The notes under the pieces are model-generated. The model ran no database searches and was not told the DNA's origin. It saw nothing but the letters and a program-made list of their open reading frames with translations. The translations under genes were made by a program, and so were the position numbers. Positions 27,488 to 35,181 of a DNA stretch of 64,000 nt are shown here, one piece after another. The stretch's first letter is position 1. Every line of letters starts with the position of its first letter. This stretch comes from Amycolatopsis marina (GTDB taxonomy: Bacteria > Actinomycetota > Actinomycetes > Mycobacteriales > Pseudonocardiaceae): positions 124,001 through 188,000 of the forward strand of contig NZ_FOKG01000014.1 in the NCBI RefSeq assembly GCF_900111885.1, written 5' to 3'.

Positions 27488-28195
27488 CTAGGTGGTCCGG
27501 CCCGTGGTCTGACTGTAGGCCTCGATCAGCTGGGTCTCCGCCGTGTCGAAGTACTCGTTGAGCTTGCGTTCGGTTTCCTGGAGATCGCCCTCGGCGACGA
27601 GCCCGGCGAGCGAGCGGTTGAGTTCCAGATAGGGCTCGTGAAACTCCTTCGGGCGCGACATCACGTGGAAGGCCAGCCGTAGCTCGGCGAGCAGCTGCCG
27701 CATGCTCTCGTCCACCCGAGGACTACCGGCGAGACCGGCCACCGCCTGGTGGAACAGCATGTTCGCGGTTCCCACGTCGCGCCAGCGGGATTCCGCAGCG
27801 GCCAGTTCCCCCTGGTGCACCGCTGTCTCGAGTGCGGCGACGCGCTCCGGCTTCGATGCGTCGGCGTGCCGCACGGCGCCGGTTTCCAGCAGCCGTCTGA
27901 TCCGATAGAGGTCCACCACGTCCTCGGCGGACAGCACCCGGACGAACACTCCACGATGGAACTCGTGTACCAGCAGTCGTTCGTGCACCAGCAGCCGGAA
28001 CGCCTCGCGCAGCGTGTTGCGGGACACCTCTAGCGCCTTGCCCGCGTCCTGCTCGGAGAGCCGGGTACCGGGGGGCAGCGCCCCCTCGATGATGCGCTGC
28101 CGCAGTACGTCCGCGACCCGCTCCACGGTGCTTGTCCGGTCGAGTAGCGGACGGTCGCCGACCAGCAGTTCGACCCAGGGGTCCGTGTCGGTCAT
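27488..28195 (-). CDS. GntR-family regulator with FCD ligand domain, probable 5-oxoproline module repressor
   Basis: The 235-residue protein has a GntR winged helix (about residues 20-90: RVADVLRQRIIEGALPPGTR, LEVSRNTLREAFRLLVHERL) and an all-helical FCD domain (about 100-225: DLYRIRRLLETGAVRHA, NMLFHQAVAGLAGS, EPYLELNRSLAGLVAEGD). FCD proteins bind organic acids and usually repress the adjacent operon. It is divergent from pxpA; a TTGTTCAACAA palindrome in front of pxpA and again in front of the permease gene fits the TGT-N-ACA-like sites of this family. The effector is presumably 5-oxoproline or a related acid (inference). Confidence 0.87.
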   Translation of the reverse strand: MTDTDPWVELLVGDRPLLDRTSTVERVADVLRQRIIEGALPPGTRLSEQDAGKALEVSRNTLREAFRLLVHERLLVHEFHRGVFVRVLSAEDVVDLYRIRRLLETGAVRHADASKPERVAALETAVHQGELAAAESRWRDVGTANMLFHQAVAGLAGSPRVDESMRQLLAELRLAFHVMSRPKEFHEPYLELNRSLAGLVAEGDLQETERKLNEYFDTAETQLIEAYSQTTGRTT

Positions 28196-28245
28196 TCGTC
28201 CTCCGATCGCTGGCCAGCCAACACTAGCAAGGAAGTCCTACGAAA

Positions 28246-28267
28246 GGCTTGCAGGATTGTTCAACAA
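28246..28267. promoter_or_regulatory. operator-like element ahead of pxpA (shared with the permease gene)
   Basis: A 22-base string containing ATTGTTCAACAA lies 42 bases ahead of the pxpA start and is repeated exactly at 30589-30610. Its core TTGTTCAACAA is palindromic except for the central base. Position and form fit a GntR/FCD operator. Confidence 0.65.
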
Positions 28268-28308
28268 AGTTGTACGTTGCTGCGATTCGAGAGCGAGGAG
28301 AGGTGCGG

Positions 28309-29103
28309 ATGGATCTCAACGCGGACCTGGCCGAAGGGTTCGGCAGGTGGGAACTCGGTGAGGATGCGCTGCTTCTGGGCATCGTGACGAGTGCGAACGT
28401 CGCCTGTGGCTTTCACGCGGGCGACCCGAGGGTGATCCGGCGAGCATGTGCTCTCGCGGCGGAGAACGGAGTCGCGATCGGTGCGCACGTCGGTTACCGC
28501 GACCTGGCCGGATTCGGGCGCCGCTTCGTCGACGTCGACCCGGGTGAACTGACCGACGAGGTCATCTACCAGATCGGCGCGCTCGCCGGAATCGCCCGCG
28601 CGTCGGGCACCGAGGTCAGGTATGTCAAGCCGCACGGCGCGCTGTACAACGCGCTCGGCAGTCATCCGGATCAGGCCGCGGCCGTTGTCGAGGCGGTTCG
28701 GCAGTACGACCCCGGGGTCGCGTTGCTCGGCCTGGCCGGCGCATCGTGGCTGGACACCGCCAAGGAGGCAGGCCTCACGGTGTTTCGCGAGGCCTTCGCC
28801 GATCGCGCCTACCTGCCCGACGGCTCGCTCGCCTCGCGTCGTGAGCCCGGATCGGTGCTGCACGACCCGGAGTTGATCGCGCAGCGCTGTGTGCGGCTGG
28901 CCAACGGCGAGCCGATCGAGGCCGTTGACGGCAGTTGGATCAGCTTGCGGGCGGACTCCATCTGCGTGCACGGGGACAACGAACGAGCGGTGGAGATCGC
29001 CAGGGCGGTCCGTGCTCGGCTGCTCGACGCGGGTGTGCCGTTGGAGGCGTTCGTGCCGGGCAGGGGAGAGGCGAGCAACGATGCGTGTACTACGGTGCGC
29101 TGA
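28309..29103 (+). CDS. pxpA: 5-oxoprolinase subunit PxpA (LamB/YcsF family)
   Basis: The 264-residue protein has the LamB/YcsF opening MDLNADLAEGFGRWELG, then NVACGFHAGDPRVIRRAC, GAHVGYRDLAGFGRR, VRYVKPHGALYNALG and EAFADRAYLPDGSLASRREP, the family hallmarks. PxpA works with PxpB and PxpC to hydrolyse 5-oxo-L-proline to glutamate with ATP. ATG 28309 follows a GAGGAGAGG. The gene overlaps pxpB by 23 bases, so the three subunits are probably made together. Confidence 0.95.
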   Translation: MDLNADLAEGFGRWELGEDALLLGIVTSANVACGFHAGDPRVIRRACALAAENGVAIGAHVGYRDLAGFGRRFVDVDPGELTDEVIYQIGALAGIARASGTEVRYVKPHGALYNALGSHPDQAAAVVEAVRQYDPGVALLGLAGASWLDTAKEAGLTVFREAFADRAYLPDGSLASRREPGSVLHDPELIAQRCVRLANGEPIEAVDGSWISLRADSICVHGDNERAVEIARAVRARLLDAGVPLEAFVPGRGEASNDACTTVR

Positions 29104-29692
29104 TTCCGGTCTGCTCGTCGAACTCGACGATCTGGAAACCGTGCGTGCCCTGCACGCGGCGCTGGCCGCCGAGCTTCCGGACGGAGTCACCGACCTGGTT
29201 CCCGCCGCGCGGACGTTGCTGCTCCGGGTGGATCCGGAACATGCGGACCTGGCGGAGATCGAGCGCTCGGTCCGGTCGGCCCCGCTCGCGAAACAGGGGT
29301 GCGCCGAACCGGAACTGCTGCACGTCCCCGTGGTGTACAACGGCGCCGATCTCGGTGCCGTGGCCCGGCTGACCGGTCTTGGTGAGCGGGAGGTCGTCGC
29401 CGAGCACACCGGCACGGACTGGACGGTGAGCTTCGGCGGCTTCGCTCCCGGATTCGCTTACCTCACAGGCGGGTCCGCTCGTCTCAACGTGCCGAGGCGA
29501 CGCGAATCTCGGACGAGAGTTCCATCCGGTGCTGTCGCGCTCGCGGGAGAGTTCAGTGGAATCTACCCACGCGAGTCGCCTGGTGGCTGGCAGCTCATTG
29601 GGCACACCGACCTCGAGATGTGGAGTACCGATCGGCAACCACCCGCACTGTTGCGTACCGGCGTGCGGGTTCGCTTCACGGAAGTGGCGTGA
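29081..29692 (+). CDS. pxpB: 5-oxoprolinase subunit PxpB (KipI-like)
   Basis: The 203-residue protein matches the KipI-like allophanate hydrolase subunit 1 domain: VRALHAALAAELPDGVTDLV, LLHVPVVYNGADLGAVA, TGTDWTVSFGGFAPGFAYLT, then RLNVPRRRESRTRVPSGAVA and SPGGWQLIGHTDLEMW. It forms the ATP-dependent 5-oxoprolinase with PxpA and PxpC. The ATG at 29081 lies inside the end of pxpA, and the stop is three bases before the pxpC start. Confidence 0.93.
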   Translation: MRVLRCADSGLLVELDDLETVRALHAALAAELPDGVTDLVPAARTLLLRVDPEHADLAEIERSVRSAPLAKQGCAEPELLHVPVVYNGADLGAVARLTGLGEREVVAEHTGTDWTVSFGGFAPGFAYLTGGSARLNVPRRRESRTRVPSGAVALAGEFSGIYPRESPGGWQLIGHTDLEMWSTDRQPPALLRTGVRVRFTEVA

Positions 29693-29695
29693 GCA

Positions 29696-30562
29696 GTGAG
29701 CGCAGCGTTGGAGGTGATCGAGACCGGCCCGTTGGCGACCGTGCAGGACCTCGGCCGGGTCGGTTGTGCCGCCATGGGAGTCGGCGCGGCGGGGGCGGCC
29801 GACCGCGGCTCGTTTCAGCTCGCGAACCGCCTCGTGGGTAACGACGAGGGGGCGGCGGCTGTGGAACTGACATACGGGGGGCTGGTGGCCCGGCTCCGCC
29901 GGGACGTGACGGCCGCCGTGACCGGAGCGGACTGTCCGATCACAGTGGACGGTCGCGCGGCCTCGATGAACTCGGTTCTGCGGGTACGGGCCGGATCGGT
30001 GCTGCGCCTGGGTTCGCCGGTGCGCGGCCTCCGCAGCTATCTCGCGGTGCGAGGGGGAATCGACGTGCCCCCGGTGCTGGGCTCACGGGCGAGCGACCTG
30101 CTCTCCGGGCTCGGTCCGGAAAGTGTGCGCCCCGGCGCCGTGCTACCGATCGGAGCCGCGGCGAAGCCGTTTCCCGTCATCGGTTTCGCGCCTGTCGCGG
30201 AGCTTCCCTCGGACGAACTGGTCCTCGCCGTCGTGCCTGGGCCGCGGGACGACTGGTTCACCGACTCGGCGCTGGCGATTCTGCTGAGCGAGCCGTACAC
30301 CGTGACCTCGGAGAGCAACCGCATCGGTATGCGCCTCTCCGGTCCCGTCCTGACGCGCACGCGAGAAGGAGAGTTGCCGAGTGAAGGCATGGTGCCCGGT
30401 GCGCTGCAGGTTCCGCCGTCGGGTGTGCCGACCCTCTTTCTGGCCGATCATCCGGTGACCGGCGGCTATCCGGTCATCGCCGTTGTCGTGGCCGCGGATG
30501 TTGACAGGGCAGCGCAAGCACGTCCCGGGATGCGTATCCGCTTCATGGCCCGGCGGAGGTGA
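29696..30562 (+). CDS. pxpC: 5-oxoprolinase subunit PxpC (KipA-like, biotin-dependent carboxyltransferase family)
   Basis: The 288-residue protein matches the KipA/allophanate hydrolase subunit 2 family: LEVIETGPLATVQDLGRVGC, GVGAAGAADRGSFQLANRLV, YLAVRGGIDVPPVLGSRA, then ESNRIGMRLSGP and LADHPVTGGYPVIAVV. It completes the PxpABC enzyme. The GTG start at 29696 follows the pxpB stop by three bases. The operon may end here, because the next gene has its own operator-like element. Confidence 0.93.
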   Translation: MSAALEVIETGPLATVQDLGRVGCAAMGVGAAGAADRGSFQLANRLVGNDEGAAAVELTYGGLVARLRRDVTAAVTGADCPITVDGRAASMNSVLRVRAGSVLRLGSPVRGLRSYLAVRGGIDVPPVLGSRASDLLSGLGPESVRPGAVLPIGAAAKPFPVIGFAPVAELPSDELVLAVVPGPRDDWFTDSALAILLSEPYTVTSESNRIGMRLSGPVLTRTREGELPSEGMVPGALQVPPSGVPTLFLADHPVTGGYPVIAVVVAADVDRAAQARPGMRIRFMARRR

Positions 30563-30588
30563 CGCCCATTCATGATCGTCAGACAAGG

Positions 30589-30610
30589 GGCTTGCAGGAT
30601 TGTTCAACAA
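30589..30610. promoter_or_regulatory. second copy of the pxp operator-like element, ahead of the permease
   Basis: Exact copy of the 22 bases at 28246-28267, with the TTGTTCAACAA core. It lies 42 bases before the permease start (30652), the same distance as in front of pxpA (28309). This tie implies joint control. Confidence 0.65.
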
Positions 30611-30651
30611 TTCGGTACTTTACTCATCCATGCCGTGTGATCGGAGTGACA

Positions 30652-31929
30652 ATGACCGAGAAGCTCAGTAGTAGCGATTCGTCGGAAGCTCCACGGGAAA
30701 CACCCGCAGCGGATCCGGTCGCGGGTGACGACAAAGCGATCAAGGGCGTCAAGCGGGGCACCCTGCTCGGCGCTGTGTTCCTGATGGCCACCAGCGCCAT
30801 CGGGCCAGGATTCATTGCCCAGACGACGACGTTCACTGTCCAGATGGGAGCGGCGTTCGCGTTCGCGATCCTTTTGTCGATCATCATCGACATCGCCGTC
30901 CAGCTGAATGTTTGGCGGGTCATCGGGATCTCCGGGTTGCGGGCGCAGGAGCTGGGTAACCGCGTGCTGCCGGGGCTGGGTGTCCTGATGGCGGTGCTCG
31001 TCGTGTTCGGCGGACTGGTCTTCAACATCGGCAACGTCGCGGGCGCGTCACTCGGCCTCGATGCCCTGCTGGGGCTGGATGTCAAGATCGGCGGAGCCGT
31101 CTCCGCGGCGATCGCGATCGGCATCTTCCTGAGCAAGCGGGCGGGGATCGCGATGGACCGTATCGTCGTCGTGCTCGGCGTCGTCATGGTCGTACTGACG
31201 CTGTACGTCGCGATCGCCTCCAGCCCGCCGGTCGGCGAGGCGCTGCGTCAGTCCGTCATTCCGGACGACATCGACTTCCTCGTCATCACCACGCTGATCG
31301 GCGGAACCGTTGGTGGCTACATCACCTACGCGGGCGCGCACCGTCTCATCGACGCCGGAGTGACGGGCCCCGAGCAGATCAAGGACGTCAGTCGCAGCGC
31401 GGTGGTTTCCTTGCTGGTCACCGGGGTCATGCGGGCCGTGCTGTTCCTGGCCATTCTCGGTGTCGTCGTCGGTGGCGTGACTCTCGCCGGGGAGAACCCC
31501 GCGGCGCAGGCGTTCGAGTCCGCGGCAGGCGAGGTCGGTCTGCGGATGTTCGGCATGATTCTGTGGGGCGCCGGGATCACGTCCGTCGTCGGTGCCTCCT
31601 ATACCTCCGTGTCGTTCATCGTGAGCTTTTCGCCCGCGCTCAAGCGGCGGCAGAACTGGCTTGTGGTCGGGTTCATCGCGGTGGCGGTGACGGTCTTCCT
31701 GATCCTGAACCAGGCTCCGACGAAACTGCTGATCCTGGCCGGCGCGCTCAACGGCCTGATCCTGCCGGTCGGCTTCGGTGTGCTGATGTACGTCGCCTAC
31801 CGCCGCAGGGACCTGCTCCGCGGCTACCGCTATCCGCGTTGGCTACTGGTGATCGGCACCGCCGCCTGGTTGCTGACGCTGTATCTGGGGTGGAACGCGC
31901 TGAGCGGCATCGCGAAGCTCTGGAGCTGA
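30652..31929 (+). CDS. NRAMP-like permease of the 5-oxoprolinase module (YcsG type)
   Basis: The 425-residue protein has a soluble N-terminal stretch of about 35 residues and about 11 membrane helices. It is a divergent NRAMP: the first helix reads ATSAIGPGFIAQTTTF instead of the metal-binding DPGN, and the sixth-helix region reads YITYAGAHRLIDAG. Such members lie beside pxpABC in many bacteria (YcsG in Bacillus) and are thought to carry an organic substrate, probably 5-oxoproline, rather than a metal. It has its own copy of the pxpA operator and ends at a strong hairpin. Confidence 0.88.
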   Translation: MTEKLSSSDSSEAPRETPAADPVAGDDKAIKGVKRGTLLGAVFLMATSAIGPGFIAQTTTFTVQMGAAFAFAILLSIIIDIAVQLNVWRVIGISGLRAQELGNRVLPGLGVLMAVLVVFGGLVFNIGNVAGASLGLDALLGLDVKIGGAVSAAIAIGIFLSKRAGIAMDRIVVVLGVVMVVLTLYVAIASSPPVGEALRQSVIPDDIDFLVITTLIGGTVGGYITYAGAHRLIDAGVTGPEQIKDVSRSAVVSLLVTGVMRAVLFLAILGVVVGGVTLAGENPAAQAFESAAGEVGLRMFGMILWGAGITSVVGASYTSVSFIVSFSPALKRRQNWLVVGFIAVAVTVFLILNQAPTKLLILAGALNGLILPVGFGVLMYVAYRRRDLLRGYRYPRWLLVIGTAAWLLTLYLGWNALSGIAKLWS

Positions 31930-31970
31930 GGAACTGGCCACCCGGATTACGCACGCGTTGGGAAAGTCAT

Positions 31971-32001
31971 CGGTCCCGGCACCAGACTGGTGCCGGGACC
32001 G
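31971..32001 (+). terminator. hairpin terminator after the permease
   Basis: CGGTCCCGGCACCA (31971-31984) and TGGTGCCGGGACCG (31988-32001) form a perfect 14-base stem with a 3-base loop, 41 bases after the permease stop. There is no U tract. Confidence 0.85.
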
Positions 32002-32045
32002 GGCTGTGTGCGCGAAGAGGGAGGGGACCTGCCGGAGATGGAGGC

Positions 32046-32339
32046 CTAATCCGGCTCGCCCTCGATGGTGACGCGGTCGTCAAAGGCGACATGGTTTTTG
32101 ATGCGCCTGGCCAGCGGGCTCGGGTGCGCGTAACACCACGCCGCGTTCCGTAGTGTCCCGCGCTCCGATTCCATGTGGCGGTAACCCGCGATTCCCTTCC
32201 ATGGACAGAGGGTTCTGACTTTGCTCCTGGTCAGGTACTCCTCGTGCACCGAGCTGGGAGGGAAGTAGTGATTTCCCTCCAACCGGACCGTCTGCGGCGC
32301 CTCGGCCAGCACGATCCCGTTCCAGACCGCACGCAACAT
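32046..32339 (-). CDS. DUF427 domain protein
   Basis: The 97-residue protein matches DUF427: AVWNGIVLAEAPQTVRLEGN, YFPPSSVHEEYL, TLCPWKGIAGY and NAAWCYAHPSPLARRIKNHV, AFDDRVTIEG. The family fold is small and beta-rich with no known reaction. ATG 32339 gives the standard length; the open frame upstream has no family match. It is divergent from the gene at 32469. Confidence 0.85.
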   Translation of the reverse strand: MLRAVWNGIVLAEAPQTVRLEGNHYFPPSSVHEEYLTRSKVRTLCPWKGIAGYRHMESERGTLRNAAWCYAHPSPLARRIKNHVAFDDRVTIEGEPD

Positions 32340-32468
32340 CGGGCCCTCCTCGTCTGTCTCCTCCAGTGCACCACGAAGAGGAGTTGTGGTCGCGCCAAGT
32401 GCCGGATCGCTGTGCCCCGAAACGCCGGTTTCCCTGTCATTATGGGCCGGGACCGCGGAGGTGAGGCT

Positions 32469-32885
32469 GTGTCTCTGCACAGGGTGATGCTGGTGCGGCA
32501 GTGGGACCAGCAGATGGGTGGCTCGGGCTGCTGCGGGCGGCTGGACGGCGAGGCGCTCGGCACACTGGGCGGGAGCGCCGAGGATCCGTACGCGCACTGC
32601 CGTGGTGACATGGAGCGCGTCGGTGCGGTGTACCGGGCGTTGCGTGACCGCTTCCCGGAGGACGAAGTGGAGCTCGTCGTCGTGGATCCACGCAACACCG
32701 CGTGGGTGCTACCCGCGGTGTGGCGGGATGCGCGGCGGCGGGGGCTGTCCGTTCTGGCCGCGCTGCGACAGTGCAACGCGGCGACGGCGGCGTGTGCCCT
32801 GGTGTGCGACGGGCTGGTGCTGACCCGCGACGCCGAGCCGGATCGGGCGGTCGCGGCGGTCGCGGCGGACATCGCGCGACGATGA
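32469..32885 (+). CDS. conserved hypothetical protein with CC motif, thioredoxin-like arrangement
   Basis: The 138-residue protein has MLVRQWDQQMGGSGCCGRLD near its start, a further Cys in DPYAHCRGDM, and an alternating helix-strand pattern (VGAVYRALRDRF, EVELVVVDPRNT, VLAALRQCNAATAACALVCD, GLVLTRD). The shape and Cys content suggest a thiol or metal-handling protein, but I do not know its function. GTG 32469 follows GGAGGTGA at good spacing. It is convergent with the glutaredoxin-like gene. Confidence 0.7.
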   Translation: MSLHRVMLVRQWDQQMGGSGCCGRLDGEALGTLGGSAEDPYAHCRGDMERVGAVYRALRDRFPEDEVELVVVDPRNTAWVLPAVWRDARRRGLSVLAALRQCNAATAACALVCDGLVLTRDAEPDRAVAAVAADIARR

Positions 32886-32908
32886 GCCACACCTGTTGCG
32901 GCCTACGG

Positions 32909-33229
32909 CTACCGCCTTCCTTTCCATAGTCCCGCCAGCAGCGATGTGAGCGCACCTCGCGGCTTTCCCGCCGGATTCGCGGTGTCCCCGGACCGCGCTG
33001 CAAGTACCTCCCGCAGGCTCGGGTTGACCATCGCCCGCGAACCGATGATCACGGTAGGTACCGTCTCGTTGCCCCCGGCGACCGCGCGCACCTGTGCTGC
33101 CGCGTCCGGGTCTTCCCAGATGTTGATCGCCCGGTACACCACATTCGCCCGGTCCAGGCGTCTGCGGAGTTTCGCGCAGAACCAGCAGCCTGGTCGCCAG
33201 TAGAACCGGATCTCGTCGTTGCCAGTCAT
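32909..33229 (-). CDS. glutaredoxin/mycoredoxin-like protein
   Basis: The 106-residue protein has the active-site CxxC in WRPGCWFCAKLRRRLD (Cys15, Cys18), the cis-proline in ETVPTVIIGSRAMVNPS, and GGN before it. It is of the mycoredoxin-like actinobacterial group, which reduces mixed disulfides with mycothiol. The last 25 residues (after ARSGDTANP) are an extra basic tail. It lies 20 bases after the MerT-like membrane gene and is probably co-transcribed with it. Confidence 0.85.
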   Translation of the reverse strand: MTGNDEIRFYWRPGCWFCAKLRRRLDRANVVYRAINIWEDPDAAAQVRAVAGGNETVPTVIIGSRAMVNPSLREVLAARSGDTANPAGKPRGALTSLLAGLWKGRR

Positions 33230-33249
33230 GATGTCCAGTTGCCCCTCAG

Positions 33250-33633
33250 TCAGGCGAATGTTCCCAGCCAGGTGGTCAGCGCGTACAGGCTCACGTAGGT
33301 GACCACCGCGACGCCGAGCACCCCGGCCAGTCGCCATTTCCTGCGTCGCATCCCGGCCACGCTGCACTGTCCGCGCTTTCGCAGGGACAGCCACACCAGA
33401 AGTACCAGCACCGCGAGCCCCGCGAGGCGGAACCACCAGGCATAGCCGTCATACAAATCATTCGCCCAGGCGAAGGCCGTGCCCGCGCTGATTACGCCGA
33501 GCAGTGTCAGTGCGGTGGGACCGACGCAGCACAGGATACCGACCAGTCCGCCGGTGAGACCGATACGCCAAACCGGTAGTTGGTCGGGCGTCGGTGCCTG
33601 TGTCGAAGGCGCGATCGGGTCCTTGCTGGCCAC
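33250..33633 (-). CDS. MerT-like small membrane protein with CC motif
   Basis: The 127-residue protein has about three membrane helices. The first carries GGLVGILCCVGPTALTLLGV, similar to the vicinal-Cys helix of MerT mercury transporters (CC-x-GP, LG), followed by a helix around WWFRLAGLAVLVLLVWLS, a cytoplasmic Cys (RGQCSVAG) and a final helix. In MerT the Cys pair takes Hg from outside. With the adjacent glutaredoxin it may form a thiol or metal transfer pair. The substrate is inferred, not shown; merA is absent. Confidence 0.7.
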   Translation of the reverse strand: MASKDPIAPSTQAPTPDQLPVWRIGLTGGLVGILCCVGPTALTLLGVISAGTAFAWANDLYDGYAWWFRLAGLAVLVLLVWLSLRKRGQCSVAGMRRRKWRLAGVLGVAVVTYVSLYALTTWLGTFA

Positions 33634-33748
33634 TGGGTTCCTTCCGGGCTTGGTTCCCCCATCTCAGCACGGATTCCGGTAGCGGGCAGGAACACTGCCG
33701 GCCCGCTGACACATCCTGGCACGGGCCGAGGCGTGCCAGGATCAGTAC

Positions 33749-34639
33749 ATGGAACTGGCTGCCGAGCGGGTCTCAACCCCGGTACTGGATATCGCGTACG
33801 AGAGAGCGGGTGCTGCCGGATCCGTCCCGGTGATCCTGCTGCACGGTTTCCCCTACGACGTGCGGGCGTTCGACGAGGTCGCGGCGATCCTCGCGGACAG
33901 GGGCGCGTTCGTGCTCGCTCCGTACCTGCGTGGTTTCGGTCCGACTCGGTTTCGGGCCGGGGAATCCGAGCGTTCCGGGCAGCAGGGCGCGCTGGCCCAG
34001 GACCTGCTCGACTTCATGGACGCGCTGGACGTCGGAGAGGCGGTGCTCGCGGGCTACGACTGGGGCGGCAGGGCGGCGTGTATCGCGGCCGCGCTGTGGC
34101 CGGACAGGGTGCGCGGTCTGGTGACGGTGGACGGTTACAACATCCAGAATCTCGCCTACTCCGGAGAACCGGTCAAACCGGAGTGGGAAAGGACCTACTG
34201 GTACCAGTACTACTTCCATTCCGAGCGGGGGCGACTCGGGCTGGAGCGCAACCGCGACGAACTCTGCGAGCTGCTGTGGCGCACCTGGTCGCCGACGTGG
34301 TCCGGTGCGACCGCGGCCTTCCCCACCAGCGCCCGCAGTCTGCACAATCCGGACTTCGTCGACGTGGTGATCCACTCCTATCGGCACAGGTACGGCTTCG
34401 CCGACGGCGATCCCCGATATCAGCACATCGAGGACCGCCTCGCAGACGAGCCCGCCATCACCGTCCCCACGGTCGTGCTCGAAAGCGGCGCTGACGGTGT
34501 GGCGGGCCCGAGCCCGGCCGAGGATCGGGAGTGCTTCACCGGACGATACGAGCACCGGTTCCTGTCCGACGTCGGCCACAACGCGCCACAGGAGGCACCG
34601 GCGGCGTTCGCGGACGCCGTAGCCGGTCTGCTCGGCTGA
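33749..34639 (+). CDS. alpha/beta hydrolase with Asp nucleophile (epoxide hydrolase / haloalkane dehalogenase type)
   Basis: The 296-residue protein has the oxyanion motif LLHGFPYDVRAF near residue 30, the nucleophile elbow LAGYDWGGRAACIAA with Asp at the nucleophile position (about residue 104), a cap domain, and a terminal LSDVGHNAPQEAP with the catalytic His. An Asp nucleophile in G-x-D-W-G-G is typical of soluble epoxide hydrolases and haloalkane dehalogenases, so plain esterase activity is less likely. No signal peptide. Monocistronic. Confidence 0.85.
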   Translation: MELAAERVSTPVLDIAYERAGAAGSVPVILLHGFPYDVRAFDEVAAILADRGAFVLAPYLRGFGPTRFRAGESERSGQQGALAQDLLDFMDALDVGEAVLAGYDWGGRAACIAAALWPDRVRGLVTVDGYNIQNLAYSGEPVKPEWERTYWYQYYFHSERGRLGLERNRDELCELLWRTWSPTWSGATAAFPTSARSLHNPDFVDVVIHSYRHRYGFADGDPRYQHIEDRLADEPAITVPTVVLESGADGVAGPSPAEDRECFTGRYEHRFLSDVGHNAPQEAPAAFADAVAGLLG

Positions 34640-34676
34640 GGCGCGGCCGCCCCGGGGCGCTGCCAGGTGGCGGTGG

Positions 34677-35108
34677 TCAGGCTTCGAGCACCTGCGTGTT
34701 CTGTGCGGCGACCACGCGCCACCGGCCGTCCTCCTTGGCCATCACGTACAGCGGGCTGCCCTCCGGCTGGTCGGCGACCGGCTCGCCATCGGTGGTGAAG
34801 TACCGCTGGCGGATCTTGACCGCCGCCACGTCCGGGCGAATGAACTGGACGTGCACGACCTCGTACGAGGGCGCCAGACCCGTCATCGCCCCTGGCAGCA
34901 CCTTTCCGGTGAACTCCGCGATCTCGGCACGGCCGGTGAGTCGTTTGCCGTGTGCTGTCGTCCAGATCGCGTCGGCCCGGAACAGGCCGACGAAATCGTC
35001 GACGAGTTCGTGTTGCTGCGCGTGTTGAACCGTGGCTACCAGTTGCCTGATGGCTTCGGTCTCGGTCTCACGGGTCTGCTCGTCGAGAGGTGTCGTCTCC
35101 ATGTCCAT
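34677..35108 (-). CDS. SgcJ/EcaC-type NTF2-like protein
   Basis: The 143-residue protein is a single NTF2-like (SnoaL/SgcJ) barrel: ETEAIRQLVATVQHAQQHEL, FVGLFRADAIWTTAHGKRL, GRAEIAEFTGKVLPGAM, VHVQFIRPDVAAVKIRQRYF and KEDGRWRVVAAQNTQ. The family includes small enzymes and stress-linked proteins of unknown substrate. It is preceded by a MerR-type promoter; ATGs at 35108 and 35102 are both possible, and transcription would start close to them, giving a leaderless or short-leader message. Confidence 0.82.
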   Translation of the reverse strand: MDMETTPLDEQTRETETEAIRQLVATVQHAQQHELVDDFVGLFRADAIWTTAHGKRLTGRAEIAEFTGKVLPGAMTGLAPSYEVVHVQFIRPDVAAVKIRQRYFTTDGEPVADQPEGSPLYVMAKEDGRWRVVAAQNTQVLEA

Positions 35109-35117
35109 CACTATCGA

Positions 35118-35137
35118 ACCTCGAGTTACGTCGAGGT
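35118..35137 (-). promoter_or_regulatory. MerR/SoxR-type operator inside a promoter
   Basis: ACCTCGA (35118-35124) and TCGAGGT (35131-35137) form a perfect 7-base dyad with a 6-base centre. On the minus strand it lies between a -35-like TTGACC and a -10-like GATAGT, as in promoters activated by MerR-family proteins. The dyad resembles the SoxR box CCTCAAGTTAACTTGAGG. No merR-like gene is in the window. Confidence 0.6.
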
Positions 35138-35181
35138 CAAGGTTCGGTTCGCTATGTACGGCGGCACACACCCCCGCTCGT

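Noticed and set aside
30652-31929. Manganese/iron NRAMP transporter
   Set aside because: The metal-site DPGN is missing from the first helix, and the gene shares the pxpA operator, so a metal role is unlikely.
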